Assembly (NCBI GenBank): GCA_000981645.1
Contig: LAQC01000035.1
Location: 1-48,608 of the forward strand
Length of the DNA: 48,608 nucleotides
Reading direction: 5' to 3'
Origin: Cryomorphaceae bacterium ASP10-05a
Lineage (GTDB): Bacteria > Bacteroidota > Bacteroidia > Flavobacteriales_D > Sanyastnellaceae
The notes under the pieces were generated by a model, which was not told the origin of the DNA, did no database searches, and was given only the letters and a program-made list of their open reading frames with translations. Each line of letters starts with the position of its first letter. Position 1 is the stretch's first letter. The position numbers and the translations under genes are program-made. Of the stretch, positions 1 through 7,171 are shown in pieces.

Positions 1-1
1 C

Positions 2-496
2 GGACATCTATTTATAGGAACCACCACTGGTATGCTTATTTATAACTTAGACTCGCCTGAAAACCCGACTTTCGTTAGTGACTATCCACATGTAAACTCA
101 TGTGACCCTGTAGTGGTTTCTGGTAACAAAGCCTATGTAACGTTAAGAATTGGAAACAGGTGCCAGGGAGACATTAACGAATTAGTAATAATAGATATCA
201 GTGACTTAACTAATCCTACTGAAATAGCTACTTATCAAATGACTAACCCTCATGGGCTAGGAATAGATGGAAATACGCTTTTCTTGTGTGACGGTTCAGA
301 TGGGTTAAAAGTTTTTGACAGAACCGATGATTATGACTTAGGAAATAACATGATTAGCCATTTCCAAGAAATCAACACGTATGACGTAATTCCATACAAT
401 GACAATCTTATTATGTCTTCTGGAGAAGGCATCTACCAGTATGACTACTCCGATATTTCTAACATTACTGAGATCAGTTTAATTCCAGTTCAATAA
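2..496 (+). CDS. LVIVD-repeat protein, C-terminal part
   Basis: The reading frame is open to the left edge, so only the C-terminal 164 or so residues are present and the true start lies outside the window. The protein contains the LVIVD repeat signature (ELVIIDISDLTNPTEI and similar phrases such as GLKVFDRTDD), which in this family forms blades of a beta-propeller, usually on exported or cell-surface proteins of Bacteroidota. The spacing of aromatic and Asp-rich strands fits three to four blades. No enzymatic residues can be named. It ends 11 bases before the next gene, which reads in the same direction, so the two are probably co-transcribed. The molecular role is unknown; surface binding is an inference from the fold. 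Confidence 0.75.
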   Translation, partial: GHLFIGTTTGMLIYNLDSPENPTFVSDYPHVNSCDPVVVSGNKAYVTLRIGNRCQGDINELVIIDISDLTNPTEIATYQMTNPHGLGIDGNTLFLCDGSDGLKVFDRTDDYDLGNNMISHFQEINTYDVIPYNDNLIMSSGEGIYQYDYSDISNITEISLIPVQ

Positions 497-507
497 TTTA
501 AATTCAC

Positions 508-1245
508 ATGAAAGTTAGCATTTCCCTATTTATTCTTCTGCTTTGCAATGCTTATTGCAACGCTCAACAAACAGATGTAGTCACCCTAAAAGATGGCTCC
601 ATTTTCAAAGGCATCATCTCTGAATATGTACCCGATGGAAAATTAATTATGGTCTTATCTGATGGCAGGTCTAAAGAGTTAAACTCCTCAGATGTACAGT
701 CTTTAGATGACGGCTCTAGCAAAGTATTCGTCAGTAAAGAGAAAGGATTTTATCATGGCAGTACCATCGGTTTTTTGTTAGGAAACGGAGCTTATCAAAA
801 CGATGTTAACTTTCAGTACAACATGGTTAATGGGTACAAGTGGAATAATTTTTATGTAGGATTAGGGACTGGAATAGAAACTACTCGACAGCAATTATTA
901 ACTCCGTTCTATGGTGATCTAATGTATCAGTTCTCGAAAGGAAAAACTTCTCCTTTCGTATCTGTTCAAGTAGGAAGGACTGTTAACTTTGCACATGAGG
1001 AAACCGTCCAGAATTATTACGCAGATAATTTTAAAAGTGGCAATATGGCTGGGTTGAGTTTTGGTATAAAAAATAGTTTTAATTCTAACTTAGCACTTAT
1101 AGTGTCTGCTGGTTACAGGTATTACGACTTAGAAGGAGACTATGATAACCAGTGGTGGAATGGACAGGAATGGTTTACTTACCCTGTAGAAACAAACACC
1201 TACCTCCACCGGTTTAATTTAAAATTAGGGTTGCTTTTTAATTAA
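508..1245 (+). CDS. Predicted outer-membrane beta-barrel protein
   Basis: This 245-residue protein begins with a clear signal peptide (MKVSISLFILLLCNAYCNAQ). Residues 22-70 form a small strand-rich module of the type DVVTLKDGSIFKGIISEY, which recurs at the N-terminus of many Bacteroidota envelope proteins. From about residue 80 the sequence alternates aromatic and polar residues in glycine-rich strands and ends in a short hydrophobic strand (RFNLKLGLLFN), as expected for an outer-membrane barrel. It follows the LVIVD gene after 11 bases, so it probably shares its transcript. No substrate or partner can be read from the sequence. Confidence 0.65.
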   Translation: MKVSISLFILLLCNAYCNAQQTDVVTLKDGSIFKGIISEYVPDGKLIMVLSDGRSKELNSSDVQSLDDGSSKVFVSKEKGFYHGSTIGFLLGNGAYQNDVNFQYNMVNGYKWNNFYVGLGTGIETTRQQLLTPFYGDLMYQFSKGKTSPFVSVQVGRTVNFAHEETVQNYYADNFKSGNMAGLSFGIKNSFNSNLALIVSAGYRYYDLEGDYDNQWWNGQEWFTYPVETNTYLHRFNLKLGLLFN

Positions 1246-1252
1246 AATAAAC

Positions 1253-1444
1253 ATGAAAATTATTCAATCTACAGACCTCTGATTACTTATCATGAGCTGT
1301 ACTAAAAAGGAGTCAAAACCTCTAGAAGTTTAGCTTAATGATCTTCTTTCTATCTGTATGGAAGAAAAAACAGAAGCTTTTGAACTAGATGAAAAAAACC
1401 CTTTTATTTACAAAATCACATTTATCTTTACGAACTTCTTTTAA
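1253..1444 (+). pseudogene. Possible decayed small lipoprotein gene
   Basis: One reading frame starts with ATG (MKIIQSTDL) right after the barrel gene and runs 64 codons to a final stop, but is broken by TGA at codon 10 and TAG at codon 27. Between the stops it reads LLIMSCTKKESKPLEV, which looks like a lipobox (IMSC) followed by a charged lipoprotein spacer, and after the second stop it reads as an acidic, polar segment. This is consistent with a small lipoprotein gene that has lost function. The stretch is short, and chance resemblance cannot be excluded. A sequencing error would have to be double to explain it. Confidence 0.35.
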
Positions 1445-1477
1445 TAAAAAGAATTATATAAATAACTAACTATAGAT

Positions 1478-2539
1478 ATGGATTTTTTAGACCGCATTTT
1501 ATTTGGAAATTCAATTAAAGATTGGGTCATAGCGATAGGGATTATAATCGTTACCTATGTCGTTACAAAAATTGTATACTGGTTGACCTCAAACATCATT
1601 AAAAAGTTCACAGCCAAGACGAAAACAAACCTCGATGATGTTTTAATCGATAAGCTTGAAAAACCTATTCAATATTCCATCTTAATACTTGGTTATTGGA
1701 TTGCTTTACATTATTTAAATATTGAGAATTCGAGTTTGCTTTTCTACCTCGAAGGAATTGCCTCTTTATCCATAATACTCACCCTTACCTCTATCGCCTC
1801 TAAAATATTTGATGCACTCGTTAAAGAAGTGGTAATTCCTTTAGTAGAAAAAACTGAAGGTGGTGGAGATAATTATATCCTCCCTGTATTATCTAAAGCA
1901 GTAAAAGGTGTGATTTGGACTTTTGGAATCATTATAGGACTCGACAATATTGGATTTGATATTACGGCCATGATTGCAGGGCTTGGGATTGGTGGATTGG
2001 CTTTAGCTTTAGCTGCCCAAGATTCTGTTAAAAATATTTTTGCTGGAGTCATGATTTTCCTGGATAAACCTTTTAAGCTAAAAGACCGGATACAAATCGA
2101 AGGGTTTGATGGTGTTGTAGAGGAGGTTGGTTTAAGAAGTACAAGAATCCGAACTTTAGACGGTCGTATCGTAACCATTCCAAACAGCACGTTTACAGAT
2201 AATAGTGTTGTAAATGTAACTTCTCAACCTGCGTTAAAAGTCGTCTTAAACTTAGGCTTAACTTATGATACCGATGCGTTAGGTATGCAAAAAGCTGTTG
2301 ATATTTTGCGTCAAATTGTTTCGGATAACACAGCTATTTTAGAAGAAGAGTGCTCCGCTGGCTTCAAAGACTTTGGAGATTTCTCTTTAGGGATTCTATT
2401 TATCTATTACGTTAAGCCTGACTCGCATTGGCTAGACTCTCAGAACGACATAAGCAAAGAGGTGCTGAAGCGATTTACAGAAGCAAAACTAGACTTTGCT
2501 TTCCCAACGCAGACATTATTGAATAAAGTGATTCATTAA
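1478..2539 (+). CDS. MscS-family mechanosensitive ion channel
   Basis: The 353-residue protein is an inner-membrane small-conductance mechanosensitive channel, which opens under hypo-osmotic stress to release solutes. Hydrophobic segments lie near residues 15-35, 67-85, 90-108 and 145-190. The last holds the glycine/alanine-rich pore helix (GLGIGGLALALAAQDSVKN) that defines the family. The cytoplasmic beta domain follows (FLDKPFKLKDRIQIEGFDG, then VEEVGLRSTRIRTLDGR and IPNS), and the C-terminus has the alpha/beta domain. Three to four transmembrane helices make it a short MscS-type rather than a large MscK-type channel. It stands alone, with a decayed stretch before it and a 400-base gap after it. 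Confidence 0.93.
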   Translation: MDFLDRILFGNSIKDWVIAIGIIIVTYVVTKIVYWLTSNIIKKFTAKTKTNLDDVLIDKLEKPIQYSILILGYWIALHYLNIENSSLLFYLEGIASLSIILTLTSIASKIFDALVKEVVIPLVEKTEGGGDNYILPVLSKAVKGVIWTFGIIIGLDNIGFDITAMIAGLGIGGLALALAAQDSVKNIFAGVMIFLDKPFKLKDRIQIEGFDGVVEEVGLRSTRIRTLDGRIVTIPNSTFTDNSVVNVTSQPALKVVLNLGLTYDTDALGMQKAVDILRQIVSDNTAILEEECSAGFKDFGDFSLGILFIYYVKPDSHWLDSQNDISKEVLKRFTEAKLDFAFPTQTLLNKVIH

Positions 2540-2940
2540 AGTACCTTTTTTTCGGTGCCTTCTGTATTTGTAACCAATGGTAAAGGATTTTTGAAGAGTC
2601 AAATATCACATCATAATCGGCTTCAGAAACATATATAAACGTTTATAAAGTATCTATGGGATAGATTGAATGACTCCAAAGATGAAAGCCTAGCTTGTTC
2701 ATTTAAAGTTTAATTCAAGAAATAAGAAGGAGTTACTATTTTCCTTTTTTTCATTTGCACCTTAATTCAGAACTAGTCAACGGAAGTTCTCTATTTCCAA
2801 TTCCTTCTTCCAAAGATATAAATTTCTCTTTTGTAGCTAAGTATGTTCGTTGGGTCTTTATTAGACTAAGTGAGAATTGATAATGAATCTATTCTAGATG
2901 TGTCTTACTTTTATTGTTTGTATTAAGGTGTAAACTATTC
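2540..2940. other. Intergenic region, about 400 bases, no gene seen
   Basis: No convincing gene was found on either strand. The translated fragments are short and interrupted by stops. A 32-codon open stretch on the minus strand near 2540-2640 continues antisense into the MscS gene and looks like chance. There is no strong hairpin with a T-run after the MscS stop codon. The right end should hold the promoter of the FGE-fold lipoprotein gene, but no clear TAnnTTTG element was identified. Confidence 0.5.
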
Positions 2941-3843
2941 ATGAAAAACTCACTCTTACTCTTTTGTCTATTTATACTGATTTTAGCTGTATCGTGCTCT
3001 TCGAGTAAGAGGCTTACTAGTAAGAATCTTATTCAGAAGAGTCCTCCGGGGACAGCTTTATTTGAGGGAAATCTATTGTTAGATGAAACCGAGCTAACCA
3101 ATTTAAGCTGGGGGGAATATTTATTCTGGTTGAATCATAACTATGGTTCTAATTCATCAGAATATTTAAGCTCTTTGCCTGACACAAATGTCTGGCTAAA
3201 TTTAGATTCTTGTTATCATGAAATGAACTGGTTATACCTAAGACATCCAGCTTATTCCGATCACCCTGTAGTAGGAGTTTCTAAAGAACAAGCTAAGAAA
3301 TATTCCAAATGGCGTTCTGACCGTGTGATGGAAATCATCCTAGTCCGTGACGAAAGAATCATCTATCAGCACAAAAGAGAAATCGAAGATTTATTTACGA
3401 TAGAAAAGTATTACACCGACTCTTTAGAGTACATCATAGAAGATGAAAAATTAGAGTATTACCCAGAGTACCGCCTTCCTACCTTAGCAGAAAGAGAAAG
3501 GATTTTGCAAAAGCAAGATTCAATAGCTCGCTCTGATTATAAACAAACGCGAAAAGACTGGAAACCATGGGAAGAGTATTATCTGTCTCAAATTAGAGCT
3601 GACATTCCCTCCGAAATTATCCTTAACCCAACGGCATGGGTCTTTTCCGGTGACTACCTCTCTGAGTTTTACAACCTGCGAGGAAATGTAAGTGAGTTCG
3701 TGGAAGAGGATTCCATTTCTGTGGGCGGTAGCTGGCATGATAGCAAAATAAGAATCTTTGAATGTGACACTTTTCATGTTTCTAAACCAAACGCTTGGAC
3801 CGGCTTCAGAAATGTCTGCGAATGGAAAAAATGGACTCCGTAA
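2941..3843 (+). CDS. Lipoprotein with formylglycine-generating-enzyme (SUMF1) fold
   Basis: I place the start at the ATG at 2941 (MKNSLLLFCLFI) rather than a TTG 27 bases upstream, because it gives a clean lipoprotein signal with lipobox LAVSC near residue 19. The mature part has the SUMF1/FGE-sulfatase core: HPVVGVSKEQAKKYSKWRSD, then YRLPTLAERERI, then NVSEF, GGSWHDSK and TGFRNV. In Bacteroidota this fold occurs in gliding and T9SS lipoproteins such as GldK and GldJ and in orphan proteins. A long charged insert separates the first and second motifs. The cysteines of true formylglycine-generating enzymes were not identified, so a structural or binding role is more likely than catalysis. The exact subfamily is uncertain. 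Confidence 0.75.
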   Translation: MKNSLLLFCLFILILAVSCSSSKRLTSKNLIQKSPPGTALFEGNLLLDETELTNLSWGEYLFWLNHNYGSNSSEYLSSLPDTNVWLNLDSCYHEMNWLYLRHPAYSDHPVVGVSKEQAKKYSKWRSDRVMEIILVRDERIIYQHKREIEDLFTIEKYYTDSLEYIIEDEKLEYYPEYRLPTLAERERILQKQDSIARSDYKQTRKDWKPWEEYYLSQIRADIPSEIILNPTAWVFSGDYLSEFYNLRGNVSEFVEEDSISVGGSWHDSKIRIFECDTFHVSKPNAWTGFRNVCEWKKWTP

Positions 3844-3857
3844 TAAGAGAAGCTAAA

Positions 3858-3891
3858 GTTGATGGTCAGTCTTAATTTCGCTGTACCTTTG
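3858..3891 (+). promoter_or_regulatory. Predicted Bacteroidota-type promoter of the DEAD-box gene
   Basis: TACCTTTG at 3884-3891 matches the -7 consensus TAnnTTTG of the Bacteroidota primary sigma factor. A TTG at 3859-3861 lies about 22 bases upstream, near the expected -33 position. The element is 20 bases before the helicase ATG. Confidence 0.55.
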
Positions 3892-3911
3892 AATTTTAGA
3901 TTCACATACCC

Positions 3912-5249
3912 ATGTTCCAAGACCTTAATATCAATAAATACCTCCTAAACGCTATAGAAGACTTAGGATTTGAGAAGCCTACACCTATTCAAGCTGAAGC
4001 TTTTCCAGTAATTAAGTCTGGAAAAGATGTGATAGGGATTTCTCAAACGGGAACTGGAAAGACGATGGCCTATATGATGCCCATCCTAAACGACCTGAAA
4101 TTTAGTAGTCAAGTCAATCCTAGAGTTCTAGTCCTTGTGCCTACCAGAGAACTCGTAGCTCAAGTGGTAGAAAACATAGAAGAGTACTCCAAGTACATTA
4201 CGCTTCGAGTAGTAGGAGTTTATGGAGGAACCAATATAAATACTCAAGCACAATCTGTAATGCAGGGCTGTGATATAGTTGTAGGAACGCCAGGAAGGCT
4301 TTACGACTTAACGCTGAATAATTCTCTTTCTCTTAAGGCTATAAAAAAACTAGTGATAGATGAAGTGGATGTAATGCTCGATTTAGGTTTTAGATTTCAG
4401 CTTACAAACATCTTTGAATTACTACCAGTAAAAAGACAAAACATAATGTTCTCTGCCACTATGACTGAGGATGTAGAGGAGTTAATAGCGGATTTCTTTG
4501 AGGAGACGCATAAGATTGCAATTGCCATCAGCGGAACACCGCTCGAAAACATTCAGCAGGTATGCTATTCCGTATGGAATTTTTACACCAAGGTTAATTT
4601 ATTAGCTCATTTACTTAGAAATAAAAAGGAGTATACCAAGGTTCTTATATTTATAGATAGTAAAGCCAAAGCAGACAGACTTCATTCTAACCTAGATGAA
4701 GTGCATTACATTAAATCTGGAGTAGTACATTCTAATAAATCTCAAAATTACAGGTTCAAGTCTATCGAGGATTTTGATTCTGGTAGAAGCAGAGTATTAA
4801 TAGCCACGGATGTTATGGCTAGAGGGTTGGATTTAGACCAGATCACTCATGTAATCTGTTTTGATACACCTGAGTATCCTGAAAACTACATGCACAGGAT
4901 AGGAAGAACTGGAAGAGCAGAGCATGAAGGAAAATCTATTCTACTTTATACTGAAAAAGAAAAAAGGTACAAGGATGACATAGAAGAGTTAATGAAAGTA
5001 ACCATTGAAGAGATTCCATTTCCAGAAGAAGAGGTAGAGATCAATCATAAGTTAACTCCAGAAGAGCGACCTAAAGTAAAGGAACTAAACACCAGAGTAA
5101 AAAGAACTGTTGGTGGGGCTTCCACTCATGAAAGGAGTGAAAAGAACAGTAAAACACCTATGGGTGGTTCTTACAGAAGAAAGCTAGCTGAGAAATATAA
5201 AAAGCCTAAAACCAGAGGGGATAAAAATCAGAATAAGAAGAAGGGTTAA
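3912..5249 (+). CDS. DEAD-box ATP-dependent RNA helicase
   Basis: This 445-residue protein is a cytoplasmic RNA helicase of the DEAD-box family, which remodels RNA duplexes in ribosome assembly, RNA decay or cold adaptation. Motifs in order: the Q motif (GFEKPTPIQAEA, residues 19-30), motif I (SQTGTGKT, 44-51), PTRELVAQ, GTPGRL (125-130), motif II, SAT (181-183), ATDVMARGLD, and motif VI (HRIGRTGRAEHEG). Motif II reads DEVD (150-153) instead of DEAD. The C-terminal 70 residues are a basic tail rich in Lys and Arg, typical of RNA-binding extensions in RhlE-like and CsdA-like enzymes. The gene is monocistronic by context, with its own promoter. Substrate specificity cannot be assigned. Confidence 0.95.
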   Translation: MFQDLNINKYLLNAIEDLGFEKPTPIQAEAFPVIKSGKDVIGISQTGTGKTMAYMMPILNDLKFSSQVNPRVLVLVPTRELVAQVVENIEEYSKYITLRVVGVYGGTNINTQAQSVMQGCDIVVGTPGRLYDLTLNNSLSLKAIKKLVIDEVDVMLDLGFRFQLTNIFELLPVKRQNIMFSATMTEDVEELIADFFEETHKIAIAISGTPLENIQQVCYSVWNFYTKVNLLAHLLRNKKEYTKVLIFIDSKAKADRLHSNLDEVHYIKSGVVHSNKSQNYRFKSIEDFDSGRSRVLIATDVMARGLDLDQITHVICFDTPEYPENYMHRIGRTGRAEHEGKSILLYTEKEKRYKDDIEELMKVTIEEIPFPEEEVEINHKLTPEERPKVKELNTRVKRTVGGASTHERSEKNSKTPMGGSYRRKLAEKYKKPKTRGDKNQNKKKG

Positions 5250-5511
5250 ATACGATTGACAACCTTCAGGACTAACCTATTTCAATTATTGTCCTGGAAC
5301 TCTGGTATCCATAAAGAATACTGAATTACTATCATTCATAAAATCAGCTATTTAAAGAGGCTTACTTAAAACTAAAAAAATAAATTCAGCCGAATATTCC
5401 AAAACACGCTCATTAAATAATCACCCTGAAGAGGTTCGTCATGATGATTTCGGATACCTTAAAAAAACATAGAGTGATTGATTGAAGTTAGAAAGACAAG
5501 CCATGCTGGTT

Positions 5512-6168
5512 TTACTTCAACTCAGCGAGAATAGTCTCTATTCCACTTACCTTATCATCTATATTCACCTTTACATCTGTACCAATAGGTAAGAATATAT
5601 CTACTCGTGAACCAAACTTTATGAATCCGAATTCCTTACCCTGAAGCACTGTATCTCCTTTATCTGCATAATGACAGATTCTTCTAGCTACGGCTCCTGC
5701 TATTTGTCTGACTAATATCTCTCTTCCTTTCTCGTCCTTTATTACTAAAGTAGTTCTCTCGTTATCAGTAGATGATTTAGGATGCCACGCCACTAAGAAT
5801 AATCCCGCGTGGTATTTAAAGTATTGTACTATTCCAGAAATTGGATTCCAATTTACATGTACATTAAGTGGAGACATGAAAATAGACACTTGTATTCTTT
5901 TATCCTTGAAATATTCTGTCTCTTCAGTTTCTTCTATCACAACCACTTTTCCGTCTGCCGGACAGATTACCTGATCCAACTTAGCAGTTAAAGCACGGGT
6001 AGGCACTCTAAAAAACTGGATGACCAATCCAAACATAATGATCGATAACACTATTAAGATAACAGTTAACCATGAAGGTGCTGCGAAGGCGTAACTGAGT
6101 AACGGTGGAATCGATAATAAGAAATAGGCTATTAAAACAATTCTTTTACCCTCTCTGTGGAATTTCAT
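5512..6168 (-). CDS. psd: Phosphatidylserine decarboxylase, short form
   Basis: The enzyme makes phosphatidylethanolamine from phosphatidylserine at the inner membrane, using a pyruvoyl group formed by self-cleavage. Two hydrophobic N-terminal helices (about residues 9-28 and 32-52) anchor it. The core shows PADGKVVVIEE, IFMSPLNVHVNW, YHAGLFLVAWHPKS and near the end FGSRVDIFLP, where Gly186-Ser187 is the self-processing site (GS, as in LGST enzymes). The length of 218 residues fits the short proteobacterial/archaeal type rather than the E. coli type. The start codon overlaps the cdsA stop by one base (TAATG), so the two phospholipid genes are translationally coupled, and this is the last gene of the rsfS-ftsH operon. 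Confidence 0.93.
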   Translation of the reverse strand: MKFHREGKRIVLIAYFLLSIPPLLSYAFAAPSWLTVILIVLSIIMFGLVIQFFRVPTRALTAKLDQVICPADGKVVVIEETEETEYFKDKRIQVSIFMSPLNVHVNWNPISGIVQYFKYHAGLFLVAWHPKSSTDNERTTLVIKDEKGREILVRQIAGAVARRICHYADKGDTVLQGKEFGFIKFGSRVDIFLPIGTDVKVNIDDKVSGIETILAELK

Positions 6169-6971
6169 TATGACATGATTTTAACTACGGCAAAAATAAC
6201 AGGAACACTCAATAAGACTCCATCAAATCTGTCTAATATGCCTCCATGCCCCGGCATAAAACTCCCAGAATCTTTAACCCCTTTATTTCTTTTCATTTGA
6301 GATTCAAACAAATCTCCCATAGCTCCTAATATAGAAACAAGCAACGCCAGCACATACCACGATAACCCCGGGATTTCAAACCCAAAATTCAAAAGAAAAA
6401 AGGCTCCTATTAACGCTGAGAAGACTCCTCCCGCTAATCCTTCCCATGTTTTTTTAGGAGAAACTTTAGGCAGTAGTTTATGTCTTCCTAAATACTTACC
6501 AAAGATGTAAGCTCCCGTATCACTTAACCACAAAAGAATAAAAAAAGATAAAACAACTTTATATTCATAATACCCTGATATAAAAGCAAGTAAATAGAGC
6601 ATTATAAATGGCATAGTAACATAAACTTGACTAAATATCACATGAGCCCAATCATTTAAACGAAGCCTTTCTTTGGGAAGTAGAACCGATAGAATGCAGA
6701 AAGAAGTGAACATAATCACTGCTACTAAGGCTAAATCTGCCAGCTGAAATCCTTCTAAACTAAATGCAGAGAATAATAAGATAGAGAGAGCTACCCCTAT
6801 AGATTTTTTGAACTCCGAGACTTTTTCTTGGAGGCTTGAATACTCCCAGTTTCCTATGATTACAATCACTAAAAACAACCAGAAGCATGATGTAGAATTA
6901 AATACAATTCCACTAATCATCACTAGCAAAAAAACTACGCCCGTAAGCGCTCTTACTATCACATCATTCAT
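6168..6971 (-). CDS. cdsA: Phosphatidate cytidylyltransferase
   Basis: This integral membrane enzyme converts phosphatidic acid and CTP to CDP-diacylglycerol, the precursor of all phospholipids. The protein is almost wholly hydrophobic, with seven to eight predicted helices. The family signature lies in the C-terminal third: SDTGAYIFGKYLGRHKL, SPKKTWEG, GAMGDLFESQMKR and KDSGSFMPGHGGILDRFDG. I choose the ATG at 6971 because it overlaps the stop of the DUF2007 gene as ATGA; a GTG two codons earlier is possible. The stop overlaps the psd start. Gene order DUF2007-cdsA-psd is widespread in Bacteroidota. Confidence 0.95.
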   Translation of the reverse strand: MNDVIVRALTGVVFLLVMISGIVFNSTSCFWLFLVIVIIGNWEYSSLQEKVSEFKKSIGVALSILLFSAFSLEGFQLADLALVAVIMFTSFCILSVLLPKERLRLNDWAHVIFSQVYVTMPFIMLYLLAFISGYYEYKVVLSFFILLWLSDTGAYIFGKYLGRHKLLPKVSPKKTWEGLAGGVFSALIGAFFLLNFGFEIPGLSWYVLALLVSILGAMGDLFESQMKRNKGVKDSGSFMPGHGGILDRFDGVLLSVPVIFAVVKIMS

Positions 6972-7171
6972 GACCACGACTCTATTAAATGCTTAGCCCT
7001 AATCACATTGTCTCGTTTCACAAATAACTCGACTTCTCCAATGTGTACATGAGCAGAATCCTTCTGATTGAGAACTAACGCAGCAATCCCATCATTCTGT
7101 AATTGAATTCGAAGCATTTCCACCTTAGGCTCAAAGGTATCTGAATAGACTTTTATCCATTCCTTATCCAT
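6968..7171 (-). CDS. DUF2007-family small protein
   Basis: This is a 67-residue soluble protein of the DUF2007 family (PF09413, described as putative signal-transducing). Visible family features are the N-terminal WIKVYSDTFEPKVEMLRIQLQNDGIAALVLNQKDS, given here in two parts by key residues (Val-Tyr near the start, then Asn-Asp-Gly-Ile), and the C-terminal VELFVKRDNVIRAKHLIESW, a strand plus helix. Its start overlaps the ftsH stop by one base and its stop overlaps the cdsA start by four bases, so it is tightly coupled to both. The position between ftsH and cdsA is conserved in the phylum. The biochemical function is not known. Confidence 0.85.
   Translation of the reverse strand: MDKEWIKVYSDTFEPKVEMLRIQLQNDGIAALVLNQKDSAHVHIGEVELFVKRDNVIRAKHLIESWS

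Noticed and set aside
1873-2190. Long minus-strand open frame within the MscS gene
   Set aside because: It lies wholly antisense to a strongly conserved pore region, has no family resemblance and no start context.
2540-2645. Minus-strand 30-codon stretch reading like protein after the MscS gene
   Set aside because: It continues antisense into MscS without a start codon, and an upstream stop closes it; judged chance.
5265-5301. CAGGAC/GTCCTG pairing after the DEAD-box gene
   Set aside because: Loop of about 18 bases and no T-run; too weak to call a terminator.
5481-5521. TTGAAGT/ACTTCAA inverted repeat at the end of psd
   Set aside because: The 7-base arms are separated by 25 bases and there is no T-run, so it does not qualify as a terminator.
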